Origin: an uncultured Alphaproteobacteria bacterium
Lineage (GTDB): Bacteria > Pseudomonadota > Alphaproteobacteria > Caulobacterales > Aquidulcibacteraceae
DNA: 48,477 nucleotides
Direction of reading: 5' to 3'
Assembly: GCA_902826335.1 (NCBI GenBank)
Contig: CADEEL010000025.1
Location: 1 to 48,477, forward strand
Part shown: positions 9,102 through 19,575 of the stretch, piece after piece
How the letters are laid out: every line of letters begins with the position of its first letter
Numbering within the stretch: the first letter of the stretch is position 1
Notes under the pieces: model-generated
Database searches by the model: none
What the model was told of the DNA's origin: nothing
The model's input: only the letters and a program-made list of their open reading frames with translations
Position numbers and translations under genes: made by a program

Positions 9102-9419
9102 ATGGCTACGCTCACGATCCGCAATCTCCCCGACGAAGTTCACGCCGCACTCCGCGTGCGCGCCGCCAAGGCCGGCCGCAGCATGGAGGAGGAGATCCGC
9201 GTGATGATTGCCGACACCTTGAGCAAAGGAACCACCAAGCCAGATCCGGATCGGGCCGCCGCGGAGATGCGGGCGTTGATCCGCGCGGCCAATGGCGGCG
9301 TGCTTCCACAAGGTGTTGTCGATGAGTTCATCGCTGAACGGAGAGCGGAAGCCGCCCGCGAAGAGGCGGACGCGGATCGTCAGATCGCGGAGTATCATCG
9401 GCGCAAGGGGTCGGAATGA
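9102..9419 (+). CDS. FitA/VapB-type antitoxin (ribbon-helix-helix)
   Basis: Antitoxin of a type II toxin-antitoxin pair, 105 residues. The N-terminus (MATLTIRNLPDEVHAALRVR followed by AAKAGRSMEEEIR) is the classic FitA-like Arc/MetJ fold: a DNA-binding strand and two helices. The C-terminal part is charged and helical and should wrap the toxin. The ATG at 9102 is chosen because the fold begins there; an ATG at 9087 would add five residues that are not part of the fold. It overlaps the toxin gene by ATGA. The pair is placed between atpG with its lipoproteins and atpD. Confidence 0.88.
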   Translation: MATLTIRNLPDEVHAALRVRAAKAGRSMEEEIRVMIADTLSKGTTKPDPDRAAAEMRALIRAANGGVLPQGVVDEFIAERRAEAAREEADADRQIAEYHRRKGSE

Positions 9420-9784
9420 AAGTTCTGGATACCTCGGCGGTCATTGCCTTCTTTTTGGACGAGCCCGGCGCGGAAATCGTGCGGAGAGCTTGTGATGCGG
9501 GCATGATGTCAGTTGTGAACGTGTGCGAGGTGCTGTTGCGGCTCGCGCGCATTGGCGTCGATCCGACGGCCTCCTTGGAGAAACTGGAGACGTTGGGGCT
9601 GAGGTTTGAGCCTATTGCCTTGAAGCATGCCTCGATCGCCGCCGGCTTTCCTCAGAATGTTGGGCTTTCGCTCGGTGATCGGATGTGCATCGCGCTTGCT
9701 TGCGATCAGAGCCTCCCTCTTGTGACCGCCGATCGCGTCTGGGCGCAGCTCAACCTGCCGGTTCAAGTTGAACTCATCCGATAA
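9416..9784 (+). CDS. FitB/VapC-type PIN-domain toxin
   Basis: PIN-domain ribonuclease toxin of 122 residues, the full family length. The acidic metal-binding residues are all present: D5 in VLDTSAVIA, E38 in NVCEVL, D88 in LSLGDRMCIALA and D106 in VTADRVW, so it looks active. VapC-type toxins cut tRNA or rRNA when the antitoxin is degraded. Coupled to the antitoxin by ATGA. atpD starts 24 bp after the stop with its own GAAGGA site and no terminator between them, so part of atpD expression may come from the toxin-antitoxin promoter. Confidence 0.9.
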   Translation: MKVLDTSAVIAFFLDEPGAEIVRRACDAGMMSVVNVCEVLLRLARIGVDPTASLEKLETLGLRFEPIALKHASIAAGFPQNVGLSLGDRMCIALACDQSLPLVTADRVWAQLNLPVQVELIR

Positions 9785-9796
9785 CGAATAATCTGA

Positions 9797-11769
<1,973 letters not shown>

Positions 11770-11790
11770 TGTTCGTTGGTGTTCCCGCGC

Positions 11791-11811
11791 CCCGGCGTGA
11801 CGCCGGGAGGG
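11791..11811 (+). promoter_or_regulatory. Hairpin covering the ribosome binding site of the next gene
   Basis: CCCGGCG (11791-11797) pairs perfectly with CGCCGGG (11801-11807) around a TGA loop. The right arm runs into the GGGAGGG ribosome binding site (11805-11811) of the gene starting at 11816. The stem could limit translation of that gene unless opened by upstream ribosomes. Seen directly; the regulatory effect is inference. Confidence 0.4.
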
Positions 11812-11815
11812 TCGC

Positions 11816-12313
11816 ATGACGGCCGCGGAACGTCGCCCAAGCGCGGTCGCGGCGCGCCTGATAATTGGCGGCGCTTTGCCCGCGATCGCCGGCGGCGAGA
11901 GCTTTCCAAGCAGCGTGATCGGAGTTTCGGGCCGCCAAATGCGGGATGAAGAGCGTCGCGCGGCGGGGCTTGCGCAGCCGGGCCGTACGTTCCTGTTCGC
12001 GGCCGAGGGCGCCGAGGTCATGCTTGATCTGTCAGGGGCGAATGCGGCGACGTGGTTCTCCGGCGCTGATTTCGACAGCGCCATAGATCATTTCGATTCG
12101 GAATTGCATCGCGCCTACCCCGCCGCGCGACAAACCGACGATCGCGCTGTCGCCGACAATCCCGCCACGCGCGCACGCGCCTACCGCATTCTGTTCGAGA
12201 ATGGGCGCCGCGCTGTAATTGAATTATTGTATGCTCTGCCTTCGGCGACGGGTGCGGAGCGCTCGTTCACGGCGCGCGCCACCGCGCTGCAGCCGCCTGC
12301 GGGGCGACGATGA
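11816..12313 (+). CDS. Unknown protein between atpD and atpC, paralogue 2
   Basis: 165-residue product sharing the core of its upstream neighbour: PGRTFLF, DLSGANAATWFSGADF, HRAYP, AYRI and a final IELLYALP strand. The shared layout (short hydrophobic N-terminus, Arg-rich middle, two strands with Trp/Phe) supports tandem duplication. GGAGGG precedes the ATG. atpC starts 25 bp after the stop, so the gene is embedded in the operon. No catalytic motif, metal site or membrane helix is obvious. The function is unknown. Confidence 0.65.
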   Translation: MTAAERRPSAVAARLIIGGALPAIAGGESFPSSVIGVSGRQMRDEERRAAGLAQPGRTFLFAAEGAEVMLDLSGANAATWFSGADFDSAIDHFDSELHRAYPAARQTDDRAVADNPATRARAYRILFENGRRAVIELLYALPSATGAERSFTARATALQPPAGRR

Positions 12314-12338
12314 GTATGGTATGTAAGGCCCAATTCAA

Positions 12339-12746
12339 ATGACCGATAAACTCTCCTTCGCCCTTGTCTCGCCGGAGCGTGAGCTCTTTCACGGCGATGT
12401 CGATCACGTCGTCGTGCCGGGAACGGAAGGCGAGTTCGGCGTGCTGCCCAATCACGCGCCGGTGATCTCGCTCATTCGCCCCGGCGCGCTACGCGTGTTC
12501 AATGAGGGCGCCGAGCGGCGCATCTTCGTCAATGGCGGCTTCGCGGACGTGACGCCCGCGGGCCTGACCATCCTGGCGGAGGACGCCGTCGATCTCGCCG
12601 ATGTCGACGCCGCGAAACTCGAACAGGACATCAAGGACGCGAACGAGGATGTCCGAGACGCGAAGGAAGATGCGCGCCGCGCGGCGGCCGAAGCGCGTCT
12701 TGTACGGCTGGAGGCGATCAAGGCGGCGCTCATCGCGCGGCATTGA
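12339..12746 (+). CDS. atpC: F1 ATP synthase epsilon subunit
   Basis: Rotor subunit that joins the gamma shaft to the c-ring and can inhibit ATP hydrolysis, 135 residues. The N-terminal beta sandwich shows the family signature VSPERELFHGDVDHVVVPGTEG and GEFGVLPNHAPVIS. The C-terminal part is an acidic/basic helical hairpin rich in Asp, Ala and Arg (about 85-130) that fits the inhibitory arm. It ends the operon; the phosphoesterase gene 24 bp downstream may be cotranscribed. Confidence 0.96.
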   Translation: MTDKLSFALVSPERELFHGDVDHVVVPGTEGEFGVLPNHAPVISLIRPGALRVFNEGAERRIFVNGGFADVTPAGLTILAEDAVDLADVDAAKLEQDIKDANEDVRDAKEDARRAAAEARLVRLEAIKAALIARH

Positions 12747-12770
12747 CGCGCCAACGCAGGCAGGGTCCGC

Positions 12771-13733
12771 ATGCACATTCACCCTGACCTGTGGCCGGTA
12801 ATCGCTGTCGCGGTAATTGCATTCGTGGGGCTGCTCGTCGGCGCCATCTGGCTCGTGCGGAATTGGCGCAGGCTTGGGCCCCGCGCGCGCTGGGCGCTGT
12901 TCGCCGCGCTCGCGCTGTTCGAAACCGCCTATTGGCTCAATGTCTATGCATGGCTGGTTGAGCCCAATCTGCTCGTCGTGCGCCGCGTCGAGATCGTGAG
13001 CGAAAATTGGCATGGCGCGCCCCTCACCATCGCCGCGCTTGGCGATACCCATGTCGCATCCCCGCATGTGAGTGTGGAGCGCATGAGCCGCGTTGTCGCC
13101 CGCATCAATGCGCTGCGGCCTGACCTTGTTGTGTTGCTGGGCGATTACGCCGGCTCGCACGAGCCCGCCGCCGAACGTGCGGCGCGCGAGAATTCTGACG
13201 TTCTGAACGGCGTCGCGACCTTCGCCGCGCTCGACGCGCGCTATGGCGCCGCGGCCGTCATAGGCAATCATGATTCCTGGTACGATCGCCCCGCGATTGC
13301 GCGCGAATTGGAGGCTGCCGGCGTGGCGACGCTCTGGAATCGCCACGTCGTGATCGCGCGGCCCAGCGGCCGCTTCGTTATCGCCGGGCTAGCCGATCTC
13401 GATACCGGTGATCCAGATTACGCGCGCGCGGTCGATGGCGCGCCGGAGGGCGCTGGCGTGATCGTGCTCACCCATTCGCCAGACGTGTTCGAATCAATCC
13501 CGGAAGGCCCCGCGATCATCCTCGCCGCGCACACGCATTGCGGCCAAGTCTACCTGCCGTTCCTCGGTCGGCCGATCATACCATCCGCTTACGGACAAAG
13601 ATTCGCCTGCGGCCTCGTGCGTGAAGGCCCGCGCGTCATGTTCGTCACGGGCGGCCTTGGTACGAGCATTCTGCCGCTTCGCTTCATGACGCCCCCAGAA
13701 ATCGCCCTTATCACGCTGCGCGCCGCCCCTTAG
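12771..13733 (+). CDS. Membrane-anchored metallophosphoesterase (YaeI/YkuE-like)
   Basis: Calcineurin-type phosphoesterase of 320 residues. Two hydrophobic segments (about 8-30 and 41-63) anchor it in the inner membrane. The dinuclear metal site is complete: GDTH (91-94), GDY (124-126), GNHD (165-168), HSPD (235-238) and HTHCGQ (254-259). Relatives of this layout act on UDP-diacylglucosamine or other phosphodiesters at the membrane; the substrate here is unknown. It follows atpC closely and ends convergently with the hydrolase gene, sharing 4 bp. Confidence 0.88.
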   Translation: MHIHPDLWPVIAVAVIAFVGLLVGAIWLVRNWRRLGPRARWALFAALALFETAYWLNVYAWLVEPNLLVVRRVEIVSENWHGAPLTIAALGDTHVASPHVSVERMSRVVARINALRPDLVVLLGDYAGSHEPAAERAARENSDVLNGVATFAALDARYGAAAVIGNHDSWYDRPAIARELEAAGVATLWNRHVVIARPSGRFVIAGLADLDTGDPDYARAVDGAPEGAGVIVLTHSPDVFESIPEGPAIILAAHTHCGQVYLPFLGRPIIPSAYGQRFACGLVREGPRVMFVTGGLGTSILPLRFMTPPEIALITLRAAP

Positions 13734-14557
13734 GCCTCCGCGCGTTCACCAAGACCGAACAATTTGAACCCGCCGCGCTTCTTGCGCGTGGGTGAGAGCG
13801 TGTGCGAGGCAAGCCAATCGAGCGTCATGGCGGCCACGCGCTCCCATTCCGGTTCGCCGATCAGCCAATGGCTCATTTCTGGAAACGCATGGAAATGCGC
13901 CTGGCCATTGGGGAAACGCGCGGCCACCCGATGGACCGTGGTTGAGGAATTTACGCGGTCCTGTTCGCCGGCGAGCGCCAGCACGGGCGCGGAAATTCTA
14001 TACACGGGCGCCGCCGCCGCCATCGGGCGATCCATCCACCAATGCACCGTCTCCATCACCGCGCGCCCGCTTTCCGGCAGGAATCGCGCGAACACGCGCC
14101 GCGCATCGTTGTGCGCGAGTCGATCCAGCGTCGAATGGCGCGCGACGCGGTAATCGGGTGGAATGGCGCGCCGCCAATAATCGCCGAGCATCGCCACGCC
14201 GAACGCATTGCCCGCTTCATCGAGCGTCGTCGGCGGCACGCCCCAAGGCGGCGAGGGCGCGAGCAGTATGAGCGCCGCGCAAGGAATGTGCGTCGCCGCC
14301 ACTTGCGCGACGAGCCCGCCCAGCGAATGGCCGATCAGGATCGGCGCCGCCTTGAGCCCGCGCGCATAGGTGACGATGGACTCTGCGTAATCGCGCACGC
14401 CCGTTTGCGCCAGCAGATCCAAATCCGCGCCGCGTTCATGGTGCGGCAGATTGGGCGCATGCGTTTCAAAACCGGCCGCCGTGAACGGCGCGCGAAATCC
14501 ATCGAACGCCCAGCCGCCGCAGAACGCGCCGTGAATAAAGACAATTGGCGGCGCCAT
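13730..14557 (-). CDS. Alpha/beta hydrolase
   Basis: Alpha/beta-fold hydrolase of 275 residues. The HGAF oxyanion loop is at 9-12, the nucleophile S78 in GHSLGG, the acid D200 in AGEQDRV and the base H230 in EMSHW, so the triad is complete. I prefer the ATG at 14557 because GGGGACGAG precedes it; an ATG at 14572 would add five residues. The family covers esterases and lipases; no substrate is indicated. It lies 23 bp downstream of rppH on the same strand and probably ends that operon. The C-terminal 20 residues are basic. Confidence 0.85.
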   Translation of the reverse strand: MAPPIVFIHGAFCGGWAFDGFRAPFTAAGFETHAPNLPHHERGADLDLLAQTGVRDYAESIVTYARGLKAAPILIGHSLGGLVAQVAATHIPCAALILLAPSPPWGVPPTTLDEAGNAFGVAMLGDYWRRAIPPDYRVARHSTLDRLAHNDARRVFARFLPESGRAVMETVHWWMDRPMAAAAPVYRISAPVLALAGEQDRVNSSTTVHRVAARFPNGQAHFHAFPEMSHWLIGEPEWERVAAMTLDWLASHTLSPTRKKRGGFKLFGLGERAEA

Positions 14558-14580
14558 ACGCTCGTCCCCCATGCACGCGC

Positions 14581-15075
14581 TTAGCGCGTCCCCTCGGCGT
14601 AACGCCTGAACCGCCGCGCCACCTCCTCATAGACGGCGCGTTTGAATGGTATCACAAGCGCGGGCGCTTCTTCGAGTCTTCCCCAGCGCCAGGTGCTGAA
14701 TTCCGGCGTGTGTCGATCCAGATGCACATCGGCGTCCCGGCCCTTGAAACGCAGCGCGAACCATTTCTGCTTTTGCCCGAGATAACGCCCGTGCGGCCCG
14801 CGCCCGCCGCGCACGTCCGCCGGGAAATCATAAAACAGCCAATCCTCGGTCTCTTCCATGACATCGGCATGATCGGCGCTGACGCCGATTTCCTCTTCTA
14901 GCTCGCGCCATGCCGCTTCGCGCGGCGTTTCCCCCGCATCGACGCCGCCTTGCGGCATTTGCCATTGATAATCGCCCGCTTCGCCGAAGCGCCGGCCCAG
15001 GAACACCAATCCGTTCGCATGGAACAGCGCGAGGCCGACATTGGCGCGATAGAGGCGCGGATCGCGCGCGCTCAT
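14581..15075 (-). CDS. rppH: RNA pyrophosphohydrolase (Nudix)
   Basis: Removes pyrophosphate from the 5' end of triphosphorylated mRNA, which opens it to RNase E decay. The 164-residue product has the full Nudix box at 43-65, starting GGVDAGET and running through RELEEEIGV, and the RppH-type start YRANVGLALFHANGLVFLGRR followed by WQMPQGG. The ATG overlaps the stop of the deacetylase-like gene (ATGA). This gene order with ctpA and the YibQ-like gene is common in alphaproteobacteria. Confidence 0.95.
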   Translation of the reverse strand: MSARDPRLYRANVGLALFHANGLVFLGRRFGEAGDYQWQMPQGGVDAGETPREAAWRELEEEIGVSADHADVMEETEDWLFYDFPADVRGGRGPHGRYLGQKQKWFALRFKGRDADVHLDRHTPEFSTWRWGRLEEAPALVIPFKRAVYEEVARRFRRYAEGTR

Positions 15076-16340
15076 CGGCGCGCGGCGGCCCGCGCCGCCA
15101 TCACGGCGGACACCGGCGCCAGCGCATAGCCACGCCCGCCGATCGCGCGCGCCCAGGTTTCGATCTGCTGCATGGTGACGGGATACGCAAACCCCGCGCC
15201 GATGGCGCCGCCATTTTGCAGCGCCAGCGCCTCAAGATTGAGCAATTGCTCATCAATCGCCTCTGCTTCGCGCCGCGCATCGATGATGCGGTCCGCTGCG
15301 GTGAGCGATAGGCCGATGCGCGCCGCTTCCGTCGCCAGCGCCGTGCGCGGGCCGATGCCGTTGGTGAGAAACACGAGGCCGCGCCGCCGCACCTGCTGCA
15401 GCACCGGCGCCGCCGCGCTCGCCGTAGCCGCGAACCGCGCGCCCTGATAATTGGTGACGCCAAAATAGCCCGTCGCGCGCGATAGAAGATTTTCAAGCCG
15501 CTGCACATTCTGCGCCGGCTCGGCGCTGGCCAGCAGCGTCTGAGGCCCGGTATCGTCCGCCTCCGGATCAAATGGCTCCATCGGCAATTCGATCAGAACT
15601 TCGTGCCCGCGCGCGCGGGCGCGGTCGATCCACGATTGCAGATTGTTGGCGTAAGGCACGAACGAAAGCGTCACTTCCGGCGGCAAATCGTCGATCGCTT
15701 GTGTCGTCGCCCGCGCGCTGAAGCCAAGCCCGCCCACCACGATCGCCACGCGCGGGCGCGCGCCTTGCGTGAATGGGCGCGCATAGGCGCGCGCCGGCGT
15801 GCGCCCGTCGCGCCCAATTATGGGCAAAAGCCCAAGCGGCCCGCGCTCCGTCAGCCCGGCGATCGGCGCGCGCGGCAGGGGGCTGACGGCCGGGCGCACG
15901 GGCGCTGCCTCAACCACCGCCACGCGCAGCTCCCCACCGCCATCACCGGGCGCGCGTTGATTGCCTGGTGTTGGATCATCGAGGCCCACGGGCGGCACGC
16001 CGCGCGCCGCGCCGGGCTCGGCCGTGAAGTCCGGCATGTCGAGATTGATCCCGGCGGCGGCGGCTTCGCTGAACGAGATGCGCGGCGCGGCCTCGGCCGC
16101 CGCTGGCCCCGCATCGAGCGAGACCACCGCGCGCGGCCCTGCCGCGCTTGGATCCCCGAGAAGTTGGATGGCCGCCAGCCCGCCGGCCGCGATGGCGAAA
16201 AACCCGATCGCCGCCCACGTCGCCGGCCCCAGCTGGAGGCGCGGGTTCACGGAAAAAGACGGGAGCCTAAACAGCGGCGCACGTGGGCCTCGCCGCGCCG
16301 GCCGGTTCGGCGCCGGTGGCCGGGTCTGTCGCGCCGCCAT
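15072..16340 (-). CDS. Divergent polysaccharide deacetylase family protein (YibQ/DUF610)
   Basis: Exported or membrane-anchored protein of 422 residues. A basic, Pro-rich N-terminus is followed by one membrane segment (about 41-61), an Ala/Pro-rich linker (about 65-190) and a C-terminal NodB-like barrel. The barrel shows PRVAIVVGGLGFSARAT, LSFVPYA, ARGHEVLIELPMEPFD, YFGVTNYQGARF and GAGFAYP, the pattern of the divergent deacetylase family. The family usually sits beside ctpA and envC and is thought to act at the cell envelope; activity is unproven. GAGGG lies upstream of the ATG. A 213-bp gap holding a palindromic element separates it from ctpA. Confidence 0.87.
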   Translation of the reverse strand: MAARQTRPPAPNRPARRGPRAPLFRLPSFSVNPRLQLGPATWAAIGFFAIAAGGLAAIQLLGDPSAAGPRAVVSLDAGPAAAEAAPRISFSEAAAAGINLDMPDFTAEPGAARGVPPVGLDDPTPGNQRAPGDGGGELRVAVVEAAPVRPAVSPLPRAPIAGLTERGPLGLLPIIGRDGRTPARAYARPFTQGARPRVAIVVGGLGFSARATTQAIDDLPPEVTLSFVPYANNLQSWIDRARARGHEVLIELPMEPFDPEADDTGPQTLLASAEPAQNVQRLENLLSRATGYFGVTNYQGARFAATASAAAPVLQQVRRRGLVFLTNGIGPRTALATEAARIGLSLTAADRIIDARREAEAIDEQLLNLEALALQNGGAIGAGFAYPVTMQQIETWARAIGGRGYALAPVSAVMAARAAARR

Positions 16341-16442
16341 GCATCACCCTCGACGCGCGCCGTGCTCGTCGGCGCGCTGAGGCGCGAATCGTCGCTGGAT
16401 TCGCGCCGCGCGTCACCCCTGCTTGTGCAGGGGCGGCGGCTT

Positions 16443-16556
16443 TAGAGCGGTTCCCGAAAAGCGTGAAGCGGTTTTCGGACGAGAACCGCTCTAACCATAA
16501 GGATAGACCCGTCTTATCCCGTTTCGTCTGACTCAGACGAAACGGGAACTGGTCTA
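16443..16556. repeat. Type A two-hairpin element, copy 1
   Basis: Hairpin one runs from TAGAGCGGTT (16443-16452) to AACCGCTCTA (16484-16493), with inner pairing CCGAAAA/TTTTCGG. A 10-bp spacer ACCATAAGGA follows. Hairpin two runs from TAGACC (16504) to GGTCTA (16556) with inner arms TCCCGTTTCGTCTGA and its complement. The copy at 31247-31357 has the same lengths, spacer and most of the sequence. The ctpA stop codon TAG lies inside the end of hairpin two, so the element supplies the end of that gene. Confidence 0.85.
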
Positions 16557-17864
16557 GCCCGCCCGCGCCAGCAGCCGCTGGGTGACGGTGCCTTGGCGCA
16601 GGAATTCGAGCGCGCGGCTCATTTGGTAGTCCTGCGCTTCGGGCCAGTTTTCGGGCGGCTGATCGGCGGGCGTGTGCGGCGCCCGGCGGCGCGCGCCGGC
16701 GTCGTTCTCAAGCGCGCGCGGCAGATCGGCTTCGCTGATGCCCAGGCGGCGCACGCGTGAGGGTTCAACCCGGCGCGCGGAGACTTCCATGTCCGGCTCG
16801 ATGCCCGCGCCCTGGATGGAGCGGCCAGCCGGCGTGTAATAGCGCGCCGTGGTCAGGCGCAGCGCCCCATCGCGCCCGTTCTGCAGTGGGATGACGGTCT
16901 GCACCGAGCCCTTGCCGAACGACACCATGCCCACGATCAGCGCGCGGTTGCGGTCCTGCAGCGCCCCGGCCACGATTTCCGACGCCGAGGCCGAACCGCC
17001 ATTGACCAGCACCACCATCGGGATGCCGGCGAGATCATCGCCGCGCCGGGCGTTGTAGCGTTGCACGTCTTCCGGCCGGCGCCCGCGTGTGGAGACGACT
17101 TCCCCGCCATCGAGGAACGCGTCCGACACGTCGATCGCTTGATCGAGCAGGCCGCCTGGATTGTTGCGCAGATCGAGCACCACGCCGCGCAAGCCGCCGG
17201 GCGCGCCGCGCCGCACTTGGCGCAGGGCTTCTTGCAGGCCAGCCGAGGTTCGCTCGTTGAACTGAGAAATACGGATAATTCCGATATCGCCTTCCATGCG
17301 CGCATGCACCGGCCGCACCGTGATGATTTCGCGCGTCAGCGTCACGTCGAACGGATCTTGCCCTTCGCGCACCACGGTGACGCGGATGGACGTGCCGACA
17401 TTGCCGCGCATGCGCGCCACCGCTTCATTGAGCGTGAGGCCCACAATGCTTTCATCGTCGATCGCCGTGAGATAATCGCCGGCCTGGATGCCGGCCCGGC
17501 TCGCCGGCGTTTCATCGATGGGGGAGACGACGCGGACGACGCCGTCTTCCGTGGTCACTTCGATGCCGAGGCCGCCATATTCGCCGCGCGTCTGCACCTG
17601 CATGTCGCGGAATTCATCGGGCGACAGGTAGGAGGAGTGGGGATCGAGCGAGGCCAGCATGCCATTGATGGCCGCCTCCATCATATCGCCTTGGTTCACC
17701 TCGGTGACGTAATCGGTTTCGACGCGCGCCAGCACGTCCGCGAACAATTCCAATTGGCGATAGACATCGCCGCGCGGGCCGCCCGTCGTCTGGGACGACC
17801 AGGCGAGCGCGCCGACGCACGCGGCGAGGCCGAAAACGGGCGCGGCGATCCAGGTCCAACGCAT
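16554..17864 (-). CDS. ctpA: S41 carboxy-terminal processing peptidase
   Basis: Periplasmic serine protease of 436 residues that trims or degrades envelope proteins from the C-terminus. It has an N-terminal signal anchor (about 5-24), a PDZ domain (about 95-170, GGLGIEV and ASRAGIQAGDYLTAID), and the S41 core with DLRNNPGGLLDQAI, the Ser motif SASASE (291-296) and catalytic Lys at about 318 in SFGKGSVQ. Its length fits CtpA. It is commonly paired with EnvC-type proteins, as here: the envC-like gene lies just upstream. The stop codon is inside a type A repeat. Confidence 0.94.
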   Translation of the reverse strand: MRWTWIAAPVFGLAACVGALAWSSQTTGGPRGDVYRQLELFADVLARVETDYVTEVNQGDMMEAAINGMLASLDPHSSYLSPDEFRDMQVQTRGEYGGLGIEVTTEDGVVRVVSPIDETPASRAGIQAGDYLTAIDDESIVGLTLNEAVARMRGNVGTSIRVTVVREGQDPFDVTLTREIITVRPVHARMEGDIGIIRISQFNERTSAGLQEALRQVRRGAPGGLRGVVLDLRNNPGGLLDQAIDVSDAFLDGGEVVSTRGRRPEDVQRYNARRGDDLAGIPMVVLVNGGSASASEIVAGALQDRNRALIVGMVSFGKGSVQTVIPLQNGRDGALRLTTARYYTPAGRSIQGAGIEPDMEVSARRVEPSRVRRLGISEADLPRALENDAGARRRAPHTPADQPPENWPEAQDYQMSRALEFLRQGTVTQRLLARAG

Positions 17865-17929
17865 TCACTTCGCTCCCACACACCCGTTCGCGGCGATGGC
17901 GCCGCTGCCTTCATACCCCACGATTCTCG

Positions 17930-19084
17930 TCAGCCTGAGCGCCGTTCGGCGGCGGTCTGTGGAGAAGCGACGAAACGTCGGGATGGGTCGATCGGCCGCC
18001 CATCTCGGCGCACTTCAACATACAATTCTGGCGGCGCGGTGGCCGCTCTTGGCAGTGCGCCGATGACTTGGCCCGCGCGCACGCGCTCTCCGGTTCGCGC
18101 CCGCACCTCGTCCATGCCAGTCAGCACCAGCACGTAACCATTGTCGAGGTTCAGGATCAAGATTTGACCATAGCTGCGAAACAGCCCGGCATAGCCGACA
18201 ACGCCGGCCGCGGGCGCGTTGACGAGCGCGCCGGGCGCGCCCCGCCAGGTCAGCCCCTGGGCCGGATGCCCGGCCGCGGTCTGCGCCCCATAGGCGCGCA
18301 CCAGCGTGCCCTCGATGGGCGCACGCAGCGGCCCCAGCGCCGGCGCCGGATCGCCTCCGCGCGCCACCCGCCGATTGGGTTGAACGCGCTGCGCGAGCTC
18401 CCGCAGCGTGCGCGCCTCGCGGGCGTATTGGGCGGCGCGCTGGTCGGCCGCGCGCGCCGTCTCGATCAGCGCCGATTGTTCGGTGCGCCGCGCCGCGACG
18501 AGCGTGATCACGCCGCTGCGCTCGGCCTCGATCGCCGTGCGCACCGCCGCCAGGTCGAACCGCGCGGCGTGGAGATCAGCTTCCTGGGTTCGGAACGCCC
18601 GCGCCGCCCGGGCCCGCGCCCGCGCGTCGGCCGTCACCAGCGGCCCGGCCGCGCGTGTCAGCGCTTCCGCGCGCGCCGCATGCGCCGCCGAGGGCGCCGG
18701 CGCCCGGCGCGCCAGCAGCGCCGTCGCCACCAGCCGTTCCAGCGCGTCCCGATCGCGCAGAAGGGCCGTTTCAGCCGTGTGCGCGGCCGCGCTCGCCGTG
18801 GCCGCCGCGCTTTCAAGCCGCGCGAGGTTGGCTTCGATCTCTTGGCGACGCGCGTCCGCCGCCGCCAGCCGCGCATCGAGCGCGCTGAGATCGCGTTGCC
18901 GCGCGGCCGCTTCCGCCCGGGCCCGGCGCGCTTCGCCAAGCGCCAGCGCGCGCGCGCGCTCGACCCGCGCCACGTCGCCCGTGCGCCGGGTCTGCGCGAA
19001 GGAGAGATCTGAAAACGCAAGCAGGGCGGCCGCATACGCGACCGCCGCGCCGGCGCGCGTCGCGCCGCTTCCCATGGCTGCCAT
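17930..19084 (-). CDS. Murein hydrolase activator, EnvC-like (degenerate M23 domain)
   Basis: Secreted coiled-coil protein with a C-terminal LytM-like domain, 384 residues from the ATG at 19084; an ATG at 19075 is also possible. A signal peptide (ending near LSFAQ) leads into a long Ala/Arg/Glu coiled coil (about 40-240) and a LytM domain (about 270-375). The zinc ligands of active M23 peptidases appear lost: the H-x3-D region reads HPAQGLTW and the HLH region reads PELYVEV. EnvC-type proteins lack activity and switch on amidases at the division site. It starts 15 bp after rlmH, in the same operon as ctpA. Confidence 0.82.
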   Translation of the reverse strand: MAAMGSGATRAGAAVAYAAALLAFSDLSFAQTRRTGDVARVERARALALGEARRARAEAAARQRDLSALDARLAAADARRQEIEANLARLESAAATASAAAHTAETALLRDRDALERLVATALLARRAPAPSAAHAARAEALTRAAGPLVTADARARARAARAFRTQEADLHAARFDLAAVRTAIEAERSGVITLVAARRTEQSALIETARAADQRAAQYAREARTLRELAQRVQPNRRVARGGDPAPALGPLRAPIEGTLVRAYGAQTAAGHPAQGLTWRGAPGALVNAPAAGVVGYAGLFRSYGQILILNLDNGYVLVLTGMDEVRARTGERVRAGQVIGALPRAATAPPELYVEVRRDGRPIDPSRRFVASPQTAAERRSG

Positions 19085-19098
19085 CCCGTCCGGAAACT

Positions 19099-19569
19099 TC
19101 AGTCCCGGTGGTAGGGAGAATGGCTCAAAAGTGTGGAAGCCCGGTAAAGTTGCTCCGCCAGCATCGCCCGCACCAGCCTGTGGGGCCAGGTTTGGCGGCC
19201 AAACGCCCATTTTTCATCGGCCTGGTCCTTGAGGCCCTGGGCCGCGCCATCGGCCCCGCCGATCCAGAACACGGCCGTCCCCCGGCCCTGATCGCGCCAG
19301 GCGGCGATCTTCTCGGCGATCTGGCGTGAGGCGATGGCCTCGCCCCGTTCATCGAGCAGAATCTTGACCGCATCGTCGGGCGTGGCCTTGAGCAGAGCGG
19401 CGGCTTCGCGGCGCGCATCGCCGGCCGGGCGGCCTTCCACTTCGACCAGCTCCACGCCCTTCAGGCCGATGCCCCGCGCGATCGCCTGCGCCCGGGCGAC
19501 ATAATCGGCCGTCAAATCCGCTTCAGGCCCGGCCTTGAGCCGGCCGACGGCGACGATCAAGAGCCTCAC
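19099..19569 (-). CDS. rlmH: 23S rRNA (pseudouridine1915-N3)-methyltransferase
   Basis: SPOUT-fold methyltransferase that modifies pseudouridine 1915 in helix 69 of 23S rRNA in assembled ribosomes. The 156-residue product starts RLLIVAVGRLK and ends with the family signature FWIGGADG ... WPHRLVRAMLAEQLYRA ... SPYHRD. The start codon is GTG, 6 bp after the rsfS stop. The rsfS-rlmH order is widely conserved in bacteria. Confidence 0.96.
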   Translation of the reverse strand: MRLLIVAVGRLKAGPEADLTADYVARAQAIARGIGLKGVELVEVEGRPAGDARREAAALLKATPDDAVKILLDERGEAIASRQIAEKIAAWRDQGRGTAVFWIGGADGAAQGLKDQADEKWAFGRQTWPHRLVRAMLAEQLYRASTLLSHSPYHRD

Positions 19570-19575
19570 GCCGGT

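Noticed and set aside
16443..16556. Simple rho-independent terminator after ctpA
   Set aside because: Stems lack a following T-run and the sequence recurs at 31247, so a dispersed element is the better reading.
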